Assembly (NCBI GenBank): GCA_041481445.1
Contig: JBGPBV010000016.1
Location: forward strand, 1 to 64,000
Direction of reading: 5' to 3'
DNA length: 64,000 nucleotides
From: AA29 sp041481445
GTDB taxonomy: Bacteria > Acidobacteriota > Vicinamibacteria > Fen-336
Shown piece after piece: positions 32,835 to 40,639 of the stretch. The notes under the pieces were generated by a model. The model saw only the letters and a list, made by a program, of their open reading frames with translations, did not search any database and had not been told where the DNA came from. Within the stretch, counting starts at the first letter, position 1. The number at the start of each line of letters is the position of its first letter. The position numbers and the translations under genes are program-made.

Positions 32835-33890
32835 CTATCGTGCCGCCTGGAGCTCTCCTTCGAGCGCGCGCTTGACCACCCGCACCTGGGCGTCGAGCCG
32901 CCGCCGGACCAGGCGATTCAGGAGGAGCCGCTCGATCCAGGTGAAGCCGGTCGGACGGATGTCCGCTCGCGTGCGGTTGATGGTGACGAGATAGGAGCCT
33001 CTGGCCTCTTCCAGGAACATCGTGGTGGCCAGCGAGGCCTCGTAGTAGTGGGTGGCGTAGAGCTGCTTGGTGGTGGCGATGATGATCCTCTCCCCCGGGC
33101 TCTTGCGATCGACGATGGTGCAGTGGTTCAGGCTGAGAACGCCCGTCCGCCAGAACTTCTCCTTCATCCAGTAGATGAAGTCCTCGGCATCCGGCGGACG
33201 CCGGTTCGGGTAGGAAGCCAGGTACGCCGCCACGTCGGGTGCGGTCGCTCCCAGAAGGGACGACCGGGAAAGGATGCGATTGAAGCCGGCGGCGATGTGG
33301 ACGGGATCATCGTTGTTGATGTACTCGAACAGGGCGGCGTCCCCGGTGCTCGTGTATCCGGCGGCGTAGCTGGCGAGGATCTCGCGCGCGAGCCCGTTGG
33401 CCTCGGCGGCGGCCGCCGGCGACGACCAATGGATACGGGTCCGGAACTGCTCGATCGCTTCGCGCGAGAGCCGCACCTCGCAGTCGCCTACGCGGCAGCG
33501 AGCCAGGTCACGAATGTCGCCGGCGTCGAGGGTCAGCCCCTCGAGATCGCGCGGAGCCGGCGGGCGGCCGAGTCGTCCGGTCTGCACGACCCACGGCTGC
33601 CGGCGCCAGTCGTCGACGCCGCGCAGCCAGGCCAGCACGGCTTCTGGCGTCGCCCGTACGCGCAGGGCGGCCACGGACAGCACTTCGGAGCGGTCGTCGG
33701 TGTCGATCGTCTTCGCGACCACCTCACCCTTCTCGATGGCGGCGATCTCGGACGGGGTGAGGCTGGCCTCGCGGAAGGCGGCGAGGCGGACGGACAGGCT
33801 GCCCAGCGCCGCCTCCGGGACGAGAAGGAGGTAGACGATCACCGCGGCGCCGAGCCCGGCGGTCTTCCCGGCCGCCGGCACCCTCCGCAT
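32835..33890 (-). CDS. Secreted protein, START/SRPBCC-like, unknown function
   Basis: 351 residues. Signal peptide (GLGAAVIVYLLLVPEAALG). The mature part has conserved-looking stretches: VRATPEAVLAWLRGVDDW, DAEDFIYWMKEKFWRTGVL, LNHCTIVDRKSPGERIIIA and KQLYATHYYEASLATTMFL, known from hypothetical exported proteins of similar size. Two Cys (ARCRVGDCEV) could form a disulfide. The ATG overlaps the glycosyltransferase stop by one base, so it ends a leftward operon with SGNH hydrolase and glycosyltransferase genes. Confidence 0.7.
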   Translation of the reverse strand: MRRVPAAGKTAGLGAAVIVYLLLVPEAALGSLSVRLAAFREASLTPSEIAAIEKGEVVAKTIDTDDRSEVLSVAALRVRATPEAVLAWLRGVDDWRRQPWVVQTGRLGRPPAPRDLEGLTLDAGDIRDLARCRVGDCEVRLSREAIEQFRTRIHWSSPAAAAEANGLAREILASYAAGYTSTGDAALFEYINNDDPVHIAAGFNRILSRSSLLGATAPDVAAYLASYPNRRPPDAEDFIYWMKEKFWRTGVLSLNHCTIVDRKSPGERIIIATTKQLYATHYYEASLATTMFLEEARGSYLVTINRTRADIRPTGFTWIERLLLNRLVRRRLDAQVRVVKRALEGELQAAR

Positions 33891-35023
33891 CAACGGCGGA
33901 TGCGGAGCGCCGCTTCGTACTCGCCGCGGACGCGGGTGGCGATGGAGTCCCAGTCGAAGGTCTCGGCCCGCTGCCGGTTCACCTCCCCCATGGCGTGGCG
34001 CCGATCGGGATCGCCTACGAGCGAGAGGATCGCCTCCTCCAGCGCCTCCACGTTCGAAGGAGGCACGAGGCGAGCCCCGCCGGGATCGACCACCTGGCGG
34101 TAGCCCGGGATGTCGGAGCACACCACCGCTTTCCCGCACGCCATCGCCTCGAGCAACACGATGCCGAAGGATTCCTGGCCGGTGGCCGGCGACACGAAGA
34201 GGTCGCAGCGCTGGTAGTGGCCGGCCAGCTCCGTCTCCGCGGCCACGCGCCCGTGGAAGGTGACCCCGGGAATGGACGGCGCCTCGGAGCCCCCCTCGCC
34301 GACGACGTCCAGCTCCAGCGCGAGCCCTCGAGCGCGGAGGCGCGCGAAGGCTCGCAGAAGGTACGAGAGACCCTTGCGGGCATCACGCCAGTTGCCGACG
34401 AACAGGAGCCGCAACGATAGCGGGCGCGGACCCGCCCCGTTCGGGGCCGGGCGGAACGTCTTCGTCGGAACGCCGTTCGGAACCACGGACAGGGTCCGAG
34501 CCCAGGCCTCGGCGGCGAACGCGGCGGCCGGCCGCGACACGGCGATCGCGCGATCGAACCTCGGGAAGATGCGCCGCCCCAGCAGTCGCCGCGCCGCCCG
34601 CGAGAGGCCACTCTCGGCCTCCGCGTACATGTGGAAGGTGCAGACGTGGGCGGCCCGCGGCGAGAACCACAGCGCGTAGTACGGCAAGAGCGGGACGAGG
34701 GGCTCGTGCACGTGGACGACGTCGAAGTCGCCGTCGAGGAAGAACCGCCGCACCGACCAGGGTGGGGTGAGCAGGGCCATGGAGTTGGCGGCGCCGTTGG
34801 CGGGAACGTTGACGACGCCGCCGAATCCGCGCGTGTGGTCTCCGGCTCGTCCCCGGCTCAGCGGACCGACGACCGTCACCTGGTCCCCGCGGCGCCGCAT
34901 CGATTCCGACAGGTGCTCCGCGTGCCGCTTCACGCCCCCCTCGTCGGCCATGTCGTAGGGCACGACGAGACAGACGCGGAGCGGGCGAGCCCGGTCCACG
35001 ACCGCGCACGGGCGGCTGGCCAC
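33890..35023 (-). CDS. GT4-family glycosyltransferase (PimA-like)
   Basis: 377 residues with a GT-B fold. The N-terminal domain starts RVCLVVPYDMADEGGVKRHAE, as in phosphatidylinositol mannosyltransferases. DVVHVHEPLVPLLPYYAL and VVPNGVPTKTF follow. The C-terminal donor site has the E-x7-E motif in QESFGIVLLEAMACGKAVV. It likely adds a hexose to a lipid or polysaccharide on the cytosolic side of the membrane. The GTG start at 35023 is 14 bases after the SGNH hydrolase stop. Confidence 0.88.
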   Translation of the reverse strand: MASRPCAVVDRARPLRVCLVVPYDMADEGGVKRHAEHLSESMRRRGDQVTVVGPLSRGRAGDHTRGFGGVVNVPANGAANSMALLTPPWSVRRFFLDGDFDVVHVHEPLVPLLPYYALWFSPRAAHVCTFHMYAEAESGLSRAARRLLGRRIFPRFDRAIAVSRPAAAFAAEAWARTLSVVPNGVPTKTFRPAPNGAGPRPLSLRLLFVGNWRDARKGLSYLLRAFARLRARGLALELDVVGEGGSEAPSIPGVTFHGRVAAETELAGHYQRCDLFVSPATGQESFGIVLLEAMACGKAVVCSDIPGYRQVVDPGGARLVPPSNVEALEEAILSLVGDPDRRHAMGEVNRQRAETFDWDSIATRVRGEYEAALRIRR

Positions 35024-35037
35024 ACCTCGCCCCGGTG

Positions 35038-35646
35038 TCAGCGCCGTCCCTCGATCGCCGCCGCGAACCTTTCCGCGACCCAGACATTCCCCGCCTGCGT
35101 GAGGTGGATCCCGTCCACGAAGTGCTCCCGGGGAATCCCGGAAAGCTCCACCAGCGACAGGCCGCGCTCCGCGGCAATGCGCCGGTAGGCCTTGTTGAGC
35201 TGCTCGATCATGCCGTTCATGCTCCAGGGCTCCAAGGGAGCGCCGAAGCCGGTCTTGCCGGGGAGGGTGGCGAGGTAGACGAACCGGCCCGCGACGCGAC
35301 ATTGATCGAGTACGGCCTCGCAGGCGGCCAGGGCCTGCTCCAGCGAGCGGTCCTGCTTCGCGTCGTTGGTTCCACCCCAGAGGCAGACCTCCTTGGCCTC
35401 GGGGACGGAAAGAAGCTCGTGATAGTTGCGCCGCCAGATCTCGGCCCAGCCGTCCCGCGGCACCCCGAGGTTCACCGCCGCCCAGGTCTGGCCGTGCTTC
35501 TGGGAGAGCAGCCGCCCGAGGTACAGGGGATAGCTCATGCCGTCCGGGTCGCGCGATCCGAACGTCAGGGAGTCGCCCTGACAGGCGAGGAGTCCGTAGA
35601 CACTGGCGCGCCTTTTTTGCGTCTTCCCCGAGGCCGAGCCCTCCAT
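35038..35646 (-). CDS. SGNH/GDSL-type hydrolase
   Basis: 202 residues. Block I with the nucleophile Ser is CQGDSLTFGS, block III is WGGTNDAKQ and block V is DGIHLTQAG with the catalytic Asp and His. No signal peptide. Likely an esterase or acyl hydrolase, perhaps deacetylating the glycan made by the next gene. First gene of a three-gene leftward unit. The ATG at 35646 is preferred; the frame stays open upstream without family sequence. Confidence 0.85.
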   Translation of the reverse strand: MEGSASGKTQKRRASVYGLLACQGDSLTFGSRDPDGMSYPLYLGRLLSQKHGQTWAAVNLGVPRDGWAEIWRRNYHELLSVPEAKEVCLWGGTNDAKQDRSLEQALAACEAVLDQCRVAGRFVYLATLPGKTGFGAPLEPWSMNGMIEQLNKAYRRIAAERGLSLVELSGIPREHFVDGIHLTQAGNVWVAERFAAAIEGRR

Positions 35647-36099
35647 CAGGCCGGTGTCACGGGACACTGAGCCGGATTCCTCCAGAGTCAATCTCCACCT
35701 CCGATCCTGATGCGACCAGTTGACCGCGATCCACGCGGCCACTGTGCAATCGCTGTACCCGCTCGCGATTCGGTCGGACCAGGAGGCCTCGCCGCATCCC
35801 CGCCGCGATCCTTCTCGCCGTGAAGCTGGTCGGGTGCGGCGAGCGACGTCATCGCGGGCCATGCGACCGGCTTCGTATGGCTGCGCACCCGTGGCCGCGG
35901 CCGACCGCCTGCGGCGCCGCCCGGGAGCGATCGGCTGCCCAACCGCCGTATAGGAGCTCCCGAACAGATCCCGAACGGCGCCTATCTCCACACGATCATC
36001 GACGGGGCCCGCCGCCGAGTCCGCGGACCGGCCGTCAGCAAGTCCGCCACAGCGAGGCCATCGCGCCACAGCCGGGCCGGCTCGGTTGGCCGGTGGACG
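35647..36099. other. Intergenic stretch without a recognisable gene
   Basis: About 450 bases. Open frames exist on both strands but their translations are Arg/Pro/Ser-rich with no family resemblance. I see no RNA gene, inverted repeat of note or mobile element. It follows a gene remnant (36100-36177) and may be decayed sequence; it must hold the promoter of the SGNH hydrolase unit near its left end. Confidence 0.4.
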
Positions 36100-36177
36100 T
36101 CAGTGTCCCCCAAGCCTGGCGCGGTCGGTTTCGACGCCTTCCGCACGGAAGCGAACCACGGCGACGATGGCGAGGAC
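36100..36177 (-). pseudogene. C-terminal remnant of a membrane protein paralogous to the gene at 49516-50043
   Basis: Read leftward, VLAIVAVVRFRAEGVETDRA matches the last residues of the intact membrane protein (VLAIVAAIRFRAERIGADGA). The similarity extends to DNA, including the shared runs CTCGCCATCGTCGCC and TTCCGTGCGGAA. It ends in TGA at 36100-36102. The remnant begins one base after the stop of the UBP zinc-finger gene, so a deletion fused the two regions. Confidence 0.6.
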
Positions 36178-36178
36178 G

Positions 36179-36448
36179 TCAGTACTCGGCAAACGCGTCG
36201 TCCGGGTAGCAGTAGAGCCACCGCTCTCCCGGCTCCGCGGAGGCGATCACCGGATGTCGGCTGGCCCCCGCGTGCTTGCTGGCGTGCCGGTTGGGCGAGT
36301 CGTCGCAGCATCGCGTGGTGCCGCATTCCTGGCAGGTCCGGAGGTGTACCCACTGCGCGCCCGTCTTCACGCACTCCTCGCACTCCCGGCGCTTCGCGTG
36401 CTTCACCGCCGTCACGGCTTGGATGTGATCACAGGCTCCGTCCGGCAT
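36179..36448 (-). CDS. UBP-type zinc-finger protein
   Basis: 89 residues, a single ZnF-UBP domain: CDHIQAVTAVKHAKRRECEE, CQECGTTRCCDDSPNRHASK and HAGASRHPVIASAEPGERW with the conserved Cys/His metal ligands. In eukaryotes this fold binds the ubiquitin C-terminus. Bacterial stand-alone versions are common next to redox enzymes, with unknown role. GAGGA lies eight bases upstream of the ATG. It is 32 bases after the hydrolase gene and probably in its transcript, driven by the element at 37346-37409. Confidence 0.88.
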   Translation of the reverse strand: MPDGACDHIQAVTAVKHAKRRECEECVKTGAQWVHLRTCQECGTTRCCDDSPNRHASKHAGASRHPVIASAEPGERWLYCYPDDAFAEY

Positions 36449-36480
36449 GGCGCTTTCCTCACTCCTTCAGCCAGCCGTCC

Positions 36481-37266
36481 TTACTGCAAAGTCCGGACAC
36501 CGGCGGCGGCGCTTTCGATCAGTGACGCGACGGCCCGGGGCTGCGACACGAAGATGGCGTGGCTGCCCTTGACCTCGACGACCGTCGAACCCGCGCGCCG
36601 GGACATGGCGCGCTGCGCGTCGGGTGGGATCATCTTGTCGTCGGTGGCGACCAGGTACCAGCTGGGCTTGGTCTTCCACGCCGGCTCGCTGATGCTGCCG
36701 CTCAGCGCGGCCACGCCCCACGGAACCTGGGAGTCGGCCATGAACGCCGCCCTTTCCACGGCCACGTCCGCCGCGAAGGAGGCGGGGAACTTCGCCTTGT
36801 CGAGGAATAGATAGCCGTCCTGCGGCGGCAGGATCGGCGGCACGGGGGCGCCCGGCACCGGGTCCTTGATGAGGGTGGACACCGACTCGCCCTTGTCGGG
36901 CGCGAAGGCAGCGATGTACACGAGCCCCGCAATCTTTGGATCGTTCCCGGCTTCGGTAATCACCACTCCGCCGTACGAGTGGCCGACGAGAACCACGGGG
37001 CCGTTCTGCGCGGCAACAATGCGCCTGGTTGCGGCGACATCGTCGGCGAGCGATGTCGTCGGATTCTGAACGATGGCGACGGTGTAGCCGTCCTTCTTCA
37101 GGGCGTTGTAGACGGCCTCCCAACCGGAGCCGTCTACGAAGCCCCCGTGCACGAGAACGACGGTCCTCACGCTCGTCGGATGGCTCGTCTGTGCCATCAG
37201 AACCTCGGCCGAACCCAACAGCAACGCAACGCCGAACACAGCTGCCGCAAACGTTCCTTGCCTCAT
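36481..37266 (-). CDS. Exported alpha/beta hydrolase
   Basis: 261 residues. Signal peptide (AAAVFGVALLLGSAEVLMA). Oxyanion region VVLVHGGFVDGSGW, nucleophile elbow LVGHSYGGVV, and His near the end (KGSHAIFVSQPR). The whole pattern matches the salicylate-esterase/hydroxynitrile-lyase-like hydrolases frequent in bacteria. Substrate unknown. GGAG eight bases before the ATG at 37266. The upstream region carries one copy of the shared element found at four promoters. Base composition is somewhat less GC-rich than in its neighbours. Confidence 0.88.
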   Translation of the reverse strand: MRQGTFAAAVFGVALLLGSAEVLMAQTSHPTSVRTVVLVHGGFVDGSGWEAVYNALKKDGYTVAIVQNPTTSLADDVAATRRIVAAQNGPVVLVGHSYGGVVITEAGNDPKIAGLVYIAAFAPDKGESVSTLIKDPVPGAPVPPILPPQDGYLFLDKAKFPASFAADVAVERAAFMADSQVPWGVAALSGSISEPAWKTKPSWYLVATDDKMIPPDAQRAMSRRAGSTVVEVKGSHAIFVSQPRAVASLIESAAAGVRTLQ

Positions 37267-37345
37267 GACCAAGTCTCCTTTTCAATTCCTCGCGGCCGCG
37301 AACGTCGGCGACCAACGGCAAAGTACGCTTCGGCGCGCCCTCGCA

Positions 37346-37409
37346 CATCACGACATCGAAGGCTTTTGCGCTACCCCGCGAGCGGAGTCTCGCGATACCC
37401 AATTCGAGG
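37346..37409 (-). promoter_or_regulatory. Copy A of a shared upstream element
   Basis: Reading leftward toward the hydrolase start at 37266: CCTCGA, GGTATCGCGAGA (37388-37399), AAAA (37364-37367) and CGTGATG (37346-37352), which ends 80 bases before the ATG. The same boxes at the same distances occur at copies B, C and D. Within it, CGCGAG/CTCGCG (37377-37394) is a 6-bp inverted repeat. Likely a promoter with an activator site. Confidence 0.6.
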
Positions 37410-37491
37410 GAGTCAGGAGACTCGTCAAGGCTCTCACCGCGAAGGCACGTGTCCTCGCCACGTTCTCGTGCGCGGAGGCGAGGGAAGCCGG

Positions 37492-38121
37492 CTAGAGCTG
37501 GATGATTCCCCGCCGTATCGCGATCGCGACCGCTTCCGTCCGGTCGCTGGCCCCGAGCTTTTCCATGACGTGCTTGACGTGAACCTTGACCGTCTCTTCG
37601 GAGATGAACAGGTGCTCCGCGATATCACGGTTCCGGTTCCCTCCCGCCACCTGGCGCAGCACCTCCACTTCACGCGCAGTGAGGGTCTCGTCGCTGAGAT
37701 GCTCGGCCAGGTGAGCCACGATCTCGGGAGGGATCCGCTTCTTTCCCGCGTGGACCTGGCGGATCCCGTCGAGCAGCTCCTTGGGGGGCATGCTCTTCAG
37801 GAGGTACCCGCGCGCTCCCGCCTCCAGGGCGCGCTGGATCTCGACGTCGCCCTCGAAGGTGGTGAGGATGACGATGCGGGCGTCCGGGAACTCCGAGCGG
37901 ATCGCCGCCATGGCGTCGATCCCGTTCATGTCCGGGAGGCGAAGGTCCATCAGCGTGATGTCTGGCCGGTGCTGGCGGAACCGCTCGAGGCCGTCCCGGC
38001 CGTTGCTGGCCTCCGCAACCAGCTCCATGTCGAGCTGGCTCCTGATCATCGCGGAGATCCCCTCGCGCAGGAGCGGATGGTCGTCGACACTGAGGACGCG
38101 GATGGGGGCAGTTGCGCTCAT
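37492..38121 (-). CDS. NarL/FixJ-type response regulator (LuxR HTH)
   Basis: 209 residues. The receiver domain has the acidic pair VLSVDDHPLLRE, phospho-acceptor Asp in TLMDLRLPDMNG, Thr in VILTTFEG and Lys in LLKSMPP, all present. The C-terminal LuxR-type helix-turn-helix reads LTAREVEVLRQVAGGNRNRD, then FISEETVKVHVKHVMEKLG. The ATG overlaps the stop of the degenerate kinase gene (ATGA). Since that kinase cannot phosphorylate, the regulator must be served by another kinase, possibly the one at 52114-55185. Last gene of a four-gene leftward operon. Confidence 0.93.
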   Translation of the reverse strand: MSATAPIRVLSVDDHPLLREGISAMIRSQLDMELVAEASNGRDGLERFRQHRPDITLMDLRLPDMNGIDAMAAIRSEFPDARIVILTTFEGDVEIQRALEAGARGYLLKSMPPKELLDGIRQVHAGKKRIPPEIVAHLAEHLSDETLTAREVEVLRQVAGGNRNRDIAEHLFISEETVKVHVKHVMEKLGASDRTEAVAIAIRRGIIQL

Positions 38122-38957
38122 GGACCTGTCTCCCGTCGGCTCGATGTGCTGGATTGCTCGTGGAAGGCCGCTGCTTCCGGAACGGAGAGCTCGACCTCCC
38201 TGCGGAGGCGCTCGTCGTCCCCGCATCGGAGACCGTGGAGCACGCGACGGGCTTCATCGGTCGCGCGTCCCATGACGGCGAGGACCTGTTCGAGACGCGT
38301 GCGGTCCGGCGAGCCCTCGGGCAGGTGATTCACGGCCAGATGGAGCTGCATCGACACGCTCAGGAATCCCTGGAGGAGCGTATCGTACAGCTCCTGCGCG
38401 ATTCTCGCGCGCTCCGCCAGCCGTTCGTCCGAGCGCGCGTCGAGCTCCCGCGCGAGCTGCCGCAAGCGATAGCGGTGGAGACCGACCGCTCCCAGCACCG
38501 CCACCGCGAGGCAAGCGACCCAGAACCACGGGGCCTTCCACCAAGGCGGCGCGCCGTCCCTGACGGTGAGAGCGGCCACCCCGCCTCCGATCCCGGGGAG
38601 GGACGGCGTTCGCGCGAGGGGACGGTACTCCGCATCGACGAGGAGGGCAGCATACTCCGTTCCGAGGTGCGTCGAGCTCCTCCAGGTGGAGTCGGCCTGG
38701 ATGGCCGTGAAGGGCTGGTCCGCGAACGGCTGCACGTACCAGTCTCCGCTCCGGGCATAGAGGACGATCCGTTGCCCGCTGCGCGCGCCCGACACCCGGC
38801 CCGCGATGGCTCCGAGGCGGACGGTGCCGCCCTCGTCCGCCGGGGGCACCTGGCTCAACTTGACGACGGGTCCGGCGGCCATCGCCGGCGGACGCGTCCT
38901 CGCAAGGAGGATGACGGCGCAGAGGAGGGCGATTGTGCTCGCCCTCGGCCACGTCAT
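38118..38957 (-). CDS. Degenerate sensor histidine kinase (no ATPase domain, His replaced by Tyr)
   Basis: 279 residues. Signal or first membrane segment, then an extracytoplasmic domain at about 30-130 (RSGQRIVLYARSGDWYVQP, STHLGTEYAALLVDA), a membrane helix (APWFWVACLAVAVLGAVGL) and the HisKA_3 dimerisation helices. The phospho-acceptor motif reads AQELYDTLLQGFL, with Tyr191 (TAC) where the intact paralogue has His798 (CAC). The protein stops soon after the second helix, so HATPase_c is missing. ATGA overlaps join it to the flavoprotein gene upstream and the response regulator downstream. It may act as a sensor that binds rather than phosphorylates the regulator, or be decaying. Confidence 0.85.
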   Translation of the reverse strand: MTWPRASTIALLCAVILLARTRPPAMAAGPVVKLSQVPPADEGGTVRLGAIAGRVSGARSGQRIVLYARSGDWYVQPFADQPFTAIQADSTWRSSTHLGTEYAALLVDAEYRPLARTPSLPGIGGGVAALTVRDGAPPWWKAPWFWVACLAVAVLGAVGLHRYRLRQLARELDARSDERLAERARIAQELYDTLLQGFLSVSMQLHLAVNHLPEGSPDRTRLEQVLAVMGRATDEARRVLHGLRCGDDERLRREVELSVPEAAAFHEQSSTSSRRETGP

Positions 38958-40639
38958 TCCTTCAGCACCTGGTGCACGAGGGCGATGGCCGTCGATCCCT
39001 CCCCCACCGCCGACGCCACCCGCTTCTGGTTGCCGCTGCGCACGTCGCCCACGGCGAAGACGCCGGGAAGGCTCGTCTCCAGGAGGTGCGGGGCCCTCGT
39101 CAGCGGCCACTCCGCCGTCCGCAGGTCGTCCGGCGAGAGATCGGGGCCCGTCTTGATGAATCCCTTGTCGTCGCGCGTGACGCAGTCCTCGAGCCAGCGC
39201 GTGGTGGGCTCCGCGCCCGTCATCACGAACACGTGCCCGACGTCGTTTCGCTCCATCACCATCGTCTGGTTGTCGCGCCAGAGCACGGCCTCCAGACGAT
39301 CGCCGCCCTCGAGGCTCACGATCTCCGCGCGTGTCCGGAGCTCGATGTTGGGGCTCTGCTCGATGCGGCGGATCAGGTAGCGCGACATGGTCTCCGCCAG
39401 CCCGGCCCCGCGCACGAGCATGGACACGCGCCGTACGGACGTGGAGAGGAACACGGCGGCCTGCCCCGCCGAGTTCCCGCCCCCCACGACCACCACCTCT
39501 TCTCCCTGGCAGAGCTGGGCTTCCATGGGGGTCGCGCCGTAATACACGCCCGCGCCCTCGAAGCGGGCCAGGTCGGCCACGGCCAGCTTCCGATAGGCAG
39601 CGCCGGTGGCGATCACGATGGTCCGCGCGGGCACCGTCGTCCCGTCCTCCAGCTCGATCGAGTAGGGCTTGCGCGTGCAACGAAGGGCCCGCGCCCCCTT
39701 GGCCACCGTCACCTGGGCCCCGAACTTCTGGGCCTGGCTGTACGCGCGCCCGGCCAGCTCCGCGCCCGAGATGCCCATGGGGAAGCCGAGGTAGTTCTCG
39801 ATCCGAGAGCTCGAGCCCGCTTGCCCTCCGGGGGCCGTGGATTCGAGGACGAGGACGTCGAGACCTTCGGACGCGCCGTACACGGCCGCGGCCAGACCCG
39901 CCGGCCCCGCCCCCACGATGACGGTGTCGCGCACGTGGGCGTGGTCGATGGGCGCGTTGAGGCCGAGGCAGTCCGCGATCTGCTGGTTGGTCGGGTTGCG
40001 GAGGACGGTGCGGCCGCCGCAGATGAGCACGGGCACGTCCCCGACGCCGATGTGGAAGCGATCGAGGAACTCCTGCGCCTCCGCGTCCTGCTCGAGGTCG
40101 ATGTACGAGATCGGATGCCCGTTGCGGGTGAGGAATTCCTTGATGCGGAGGGTGCCCGCGGAATGGCGCGAGCCCAGGAGGACCACGTCCGCGGAGCCGC
40201 GGGCGATCAGCTCCAGCCGGCGCAGGATGAAGGCCCGCATGAGAAGGTCGCTCAGCTCGCTGTCCGTCTGCACCAGCGCCATGAGCTGGGGGCGGTCCAC
40301 CTCGATGACTTCCCCGCTCTCGCGCGCGCGCGTCCTGGCCAGACCGCGCCGGCCGGAGAGGATGGCCATCTCCCCCGTGAACGACCCGACTCCGTGCACC
40401 ACGATGATCTCTTCGGCGTCGCCGACGCCCCTCACCGTCTCGACGCTGCCGGCGGTGATCACGAAGATCCGCGCGCTGTCGCCCTGCCCGAGAAGGATCT
40501 CGCCCGCCTCCACCCGCCGCACCCGCCCGTGCGCGGCCACCCGCGCGATCTGCGCCGGGGTCAGCCGGGGAAAGACGTGCTCGAGGGGAGAGTTGAGCCG
40601 GAGCGTCGTGGTGGCGCCGGCGGTCAGGGCGCTGGTCAT
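38954..40639 (-). CDS. cNMP-binding domain fused to thioredoxin-reductase-like flavoprotein
   Basis: 561 residues. A cyclic-nucleotide-binding barrel lies at about 20-140 (GEILLGQGDSARIFVITAG, GEMAILSGRRGLARTRA). A thioredoxin/glutaredoxin-like segment follows at about 150-235 (LGSRHSAGTLRIKEFL, GVGDVPVLICGGRTVLRNPT). The flavin reductase half has FAD motif IVGAGPAGLAAAVYG, NAD(P)H motif VVVVGGGNSAGQAAVF and GVFAVGDVR. The CxxC redox pair of thioredoxin reductase is absent (YGATPMEAQLC), as in the known cNMP-regulated FAD-oxidoreductase group. Substrate unknown; probably responds to oxidative or metabolic signals. Overlaps neighbours by ATGA on both sides. Confidence 0.88.
   Translation of the reverse strand: MTSALTAGATTTLRLNSPLEHVFPRLTPAQIARVAAHGRVRRVEAGEILLGQGDSARIFVITAGSVETVRGVGDAEEIIVVHGVGSFTGEMAILSGRRGLARTRARESGEVIEVDRPQLMALVQTDSELSDLLMRAFILRRLELIARGSADVVLLGSRHSAGTLRIKEFLTRNGHPISYIDLEQDAEAQEFLDRFHIGVGDVPVLICGGRTVLRNPTNQQIADCLGLNAPIDHAHVRDTVIVGAGPAGLAAAVYGASEGLDVLVLESTAPGGQAGSSSRIENYLGFPMGISGAELAGRAYSQAQKFGAQVTVAKGARALRCTRKPYSIELEDGTTVPARTIVIATGAAYRKLAVADLARFEGAGVYYGATPMEAQLCQGEEVVVVGGGNSAGQAAVFLSTSVRRVSMLVRGAGLAETMSRYLIRRIEQSPNIELRTRAEIVSLEGGDRLEAVLWRDNQTMVMERNDVGHVFVMTGAEPTTRWLEDCVTRDDKGFIKTGPDLSPDDLRTAEWPLTRAPHLLETSLPGVFAVGDVRSGNQKRVASAVGEGSTAIALVHQVLKE

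Noticed and set aside
35647..36069. Upstream extension of the SGNH hydrolase frame to 36069
   Set aside because: About 140 residues without family resemblance before the ATG at 35646, where the hydrolase sequence begins.
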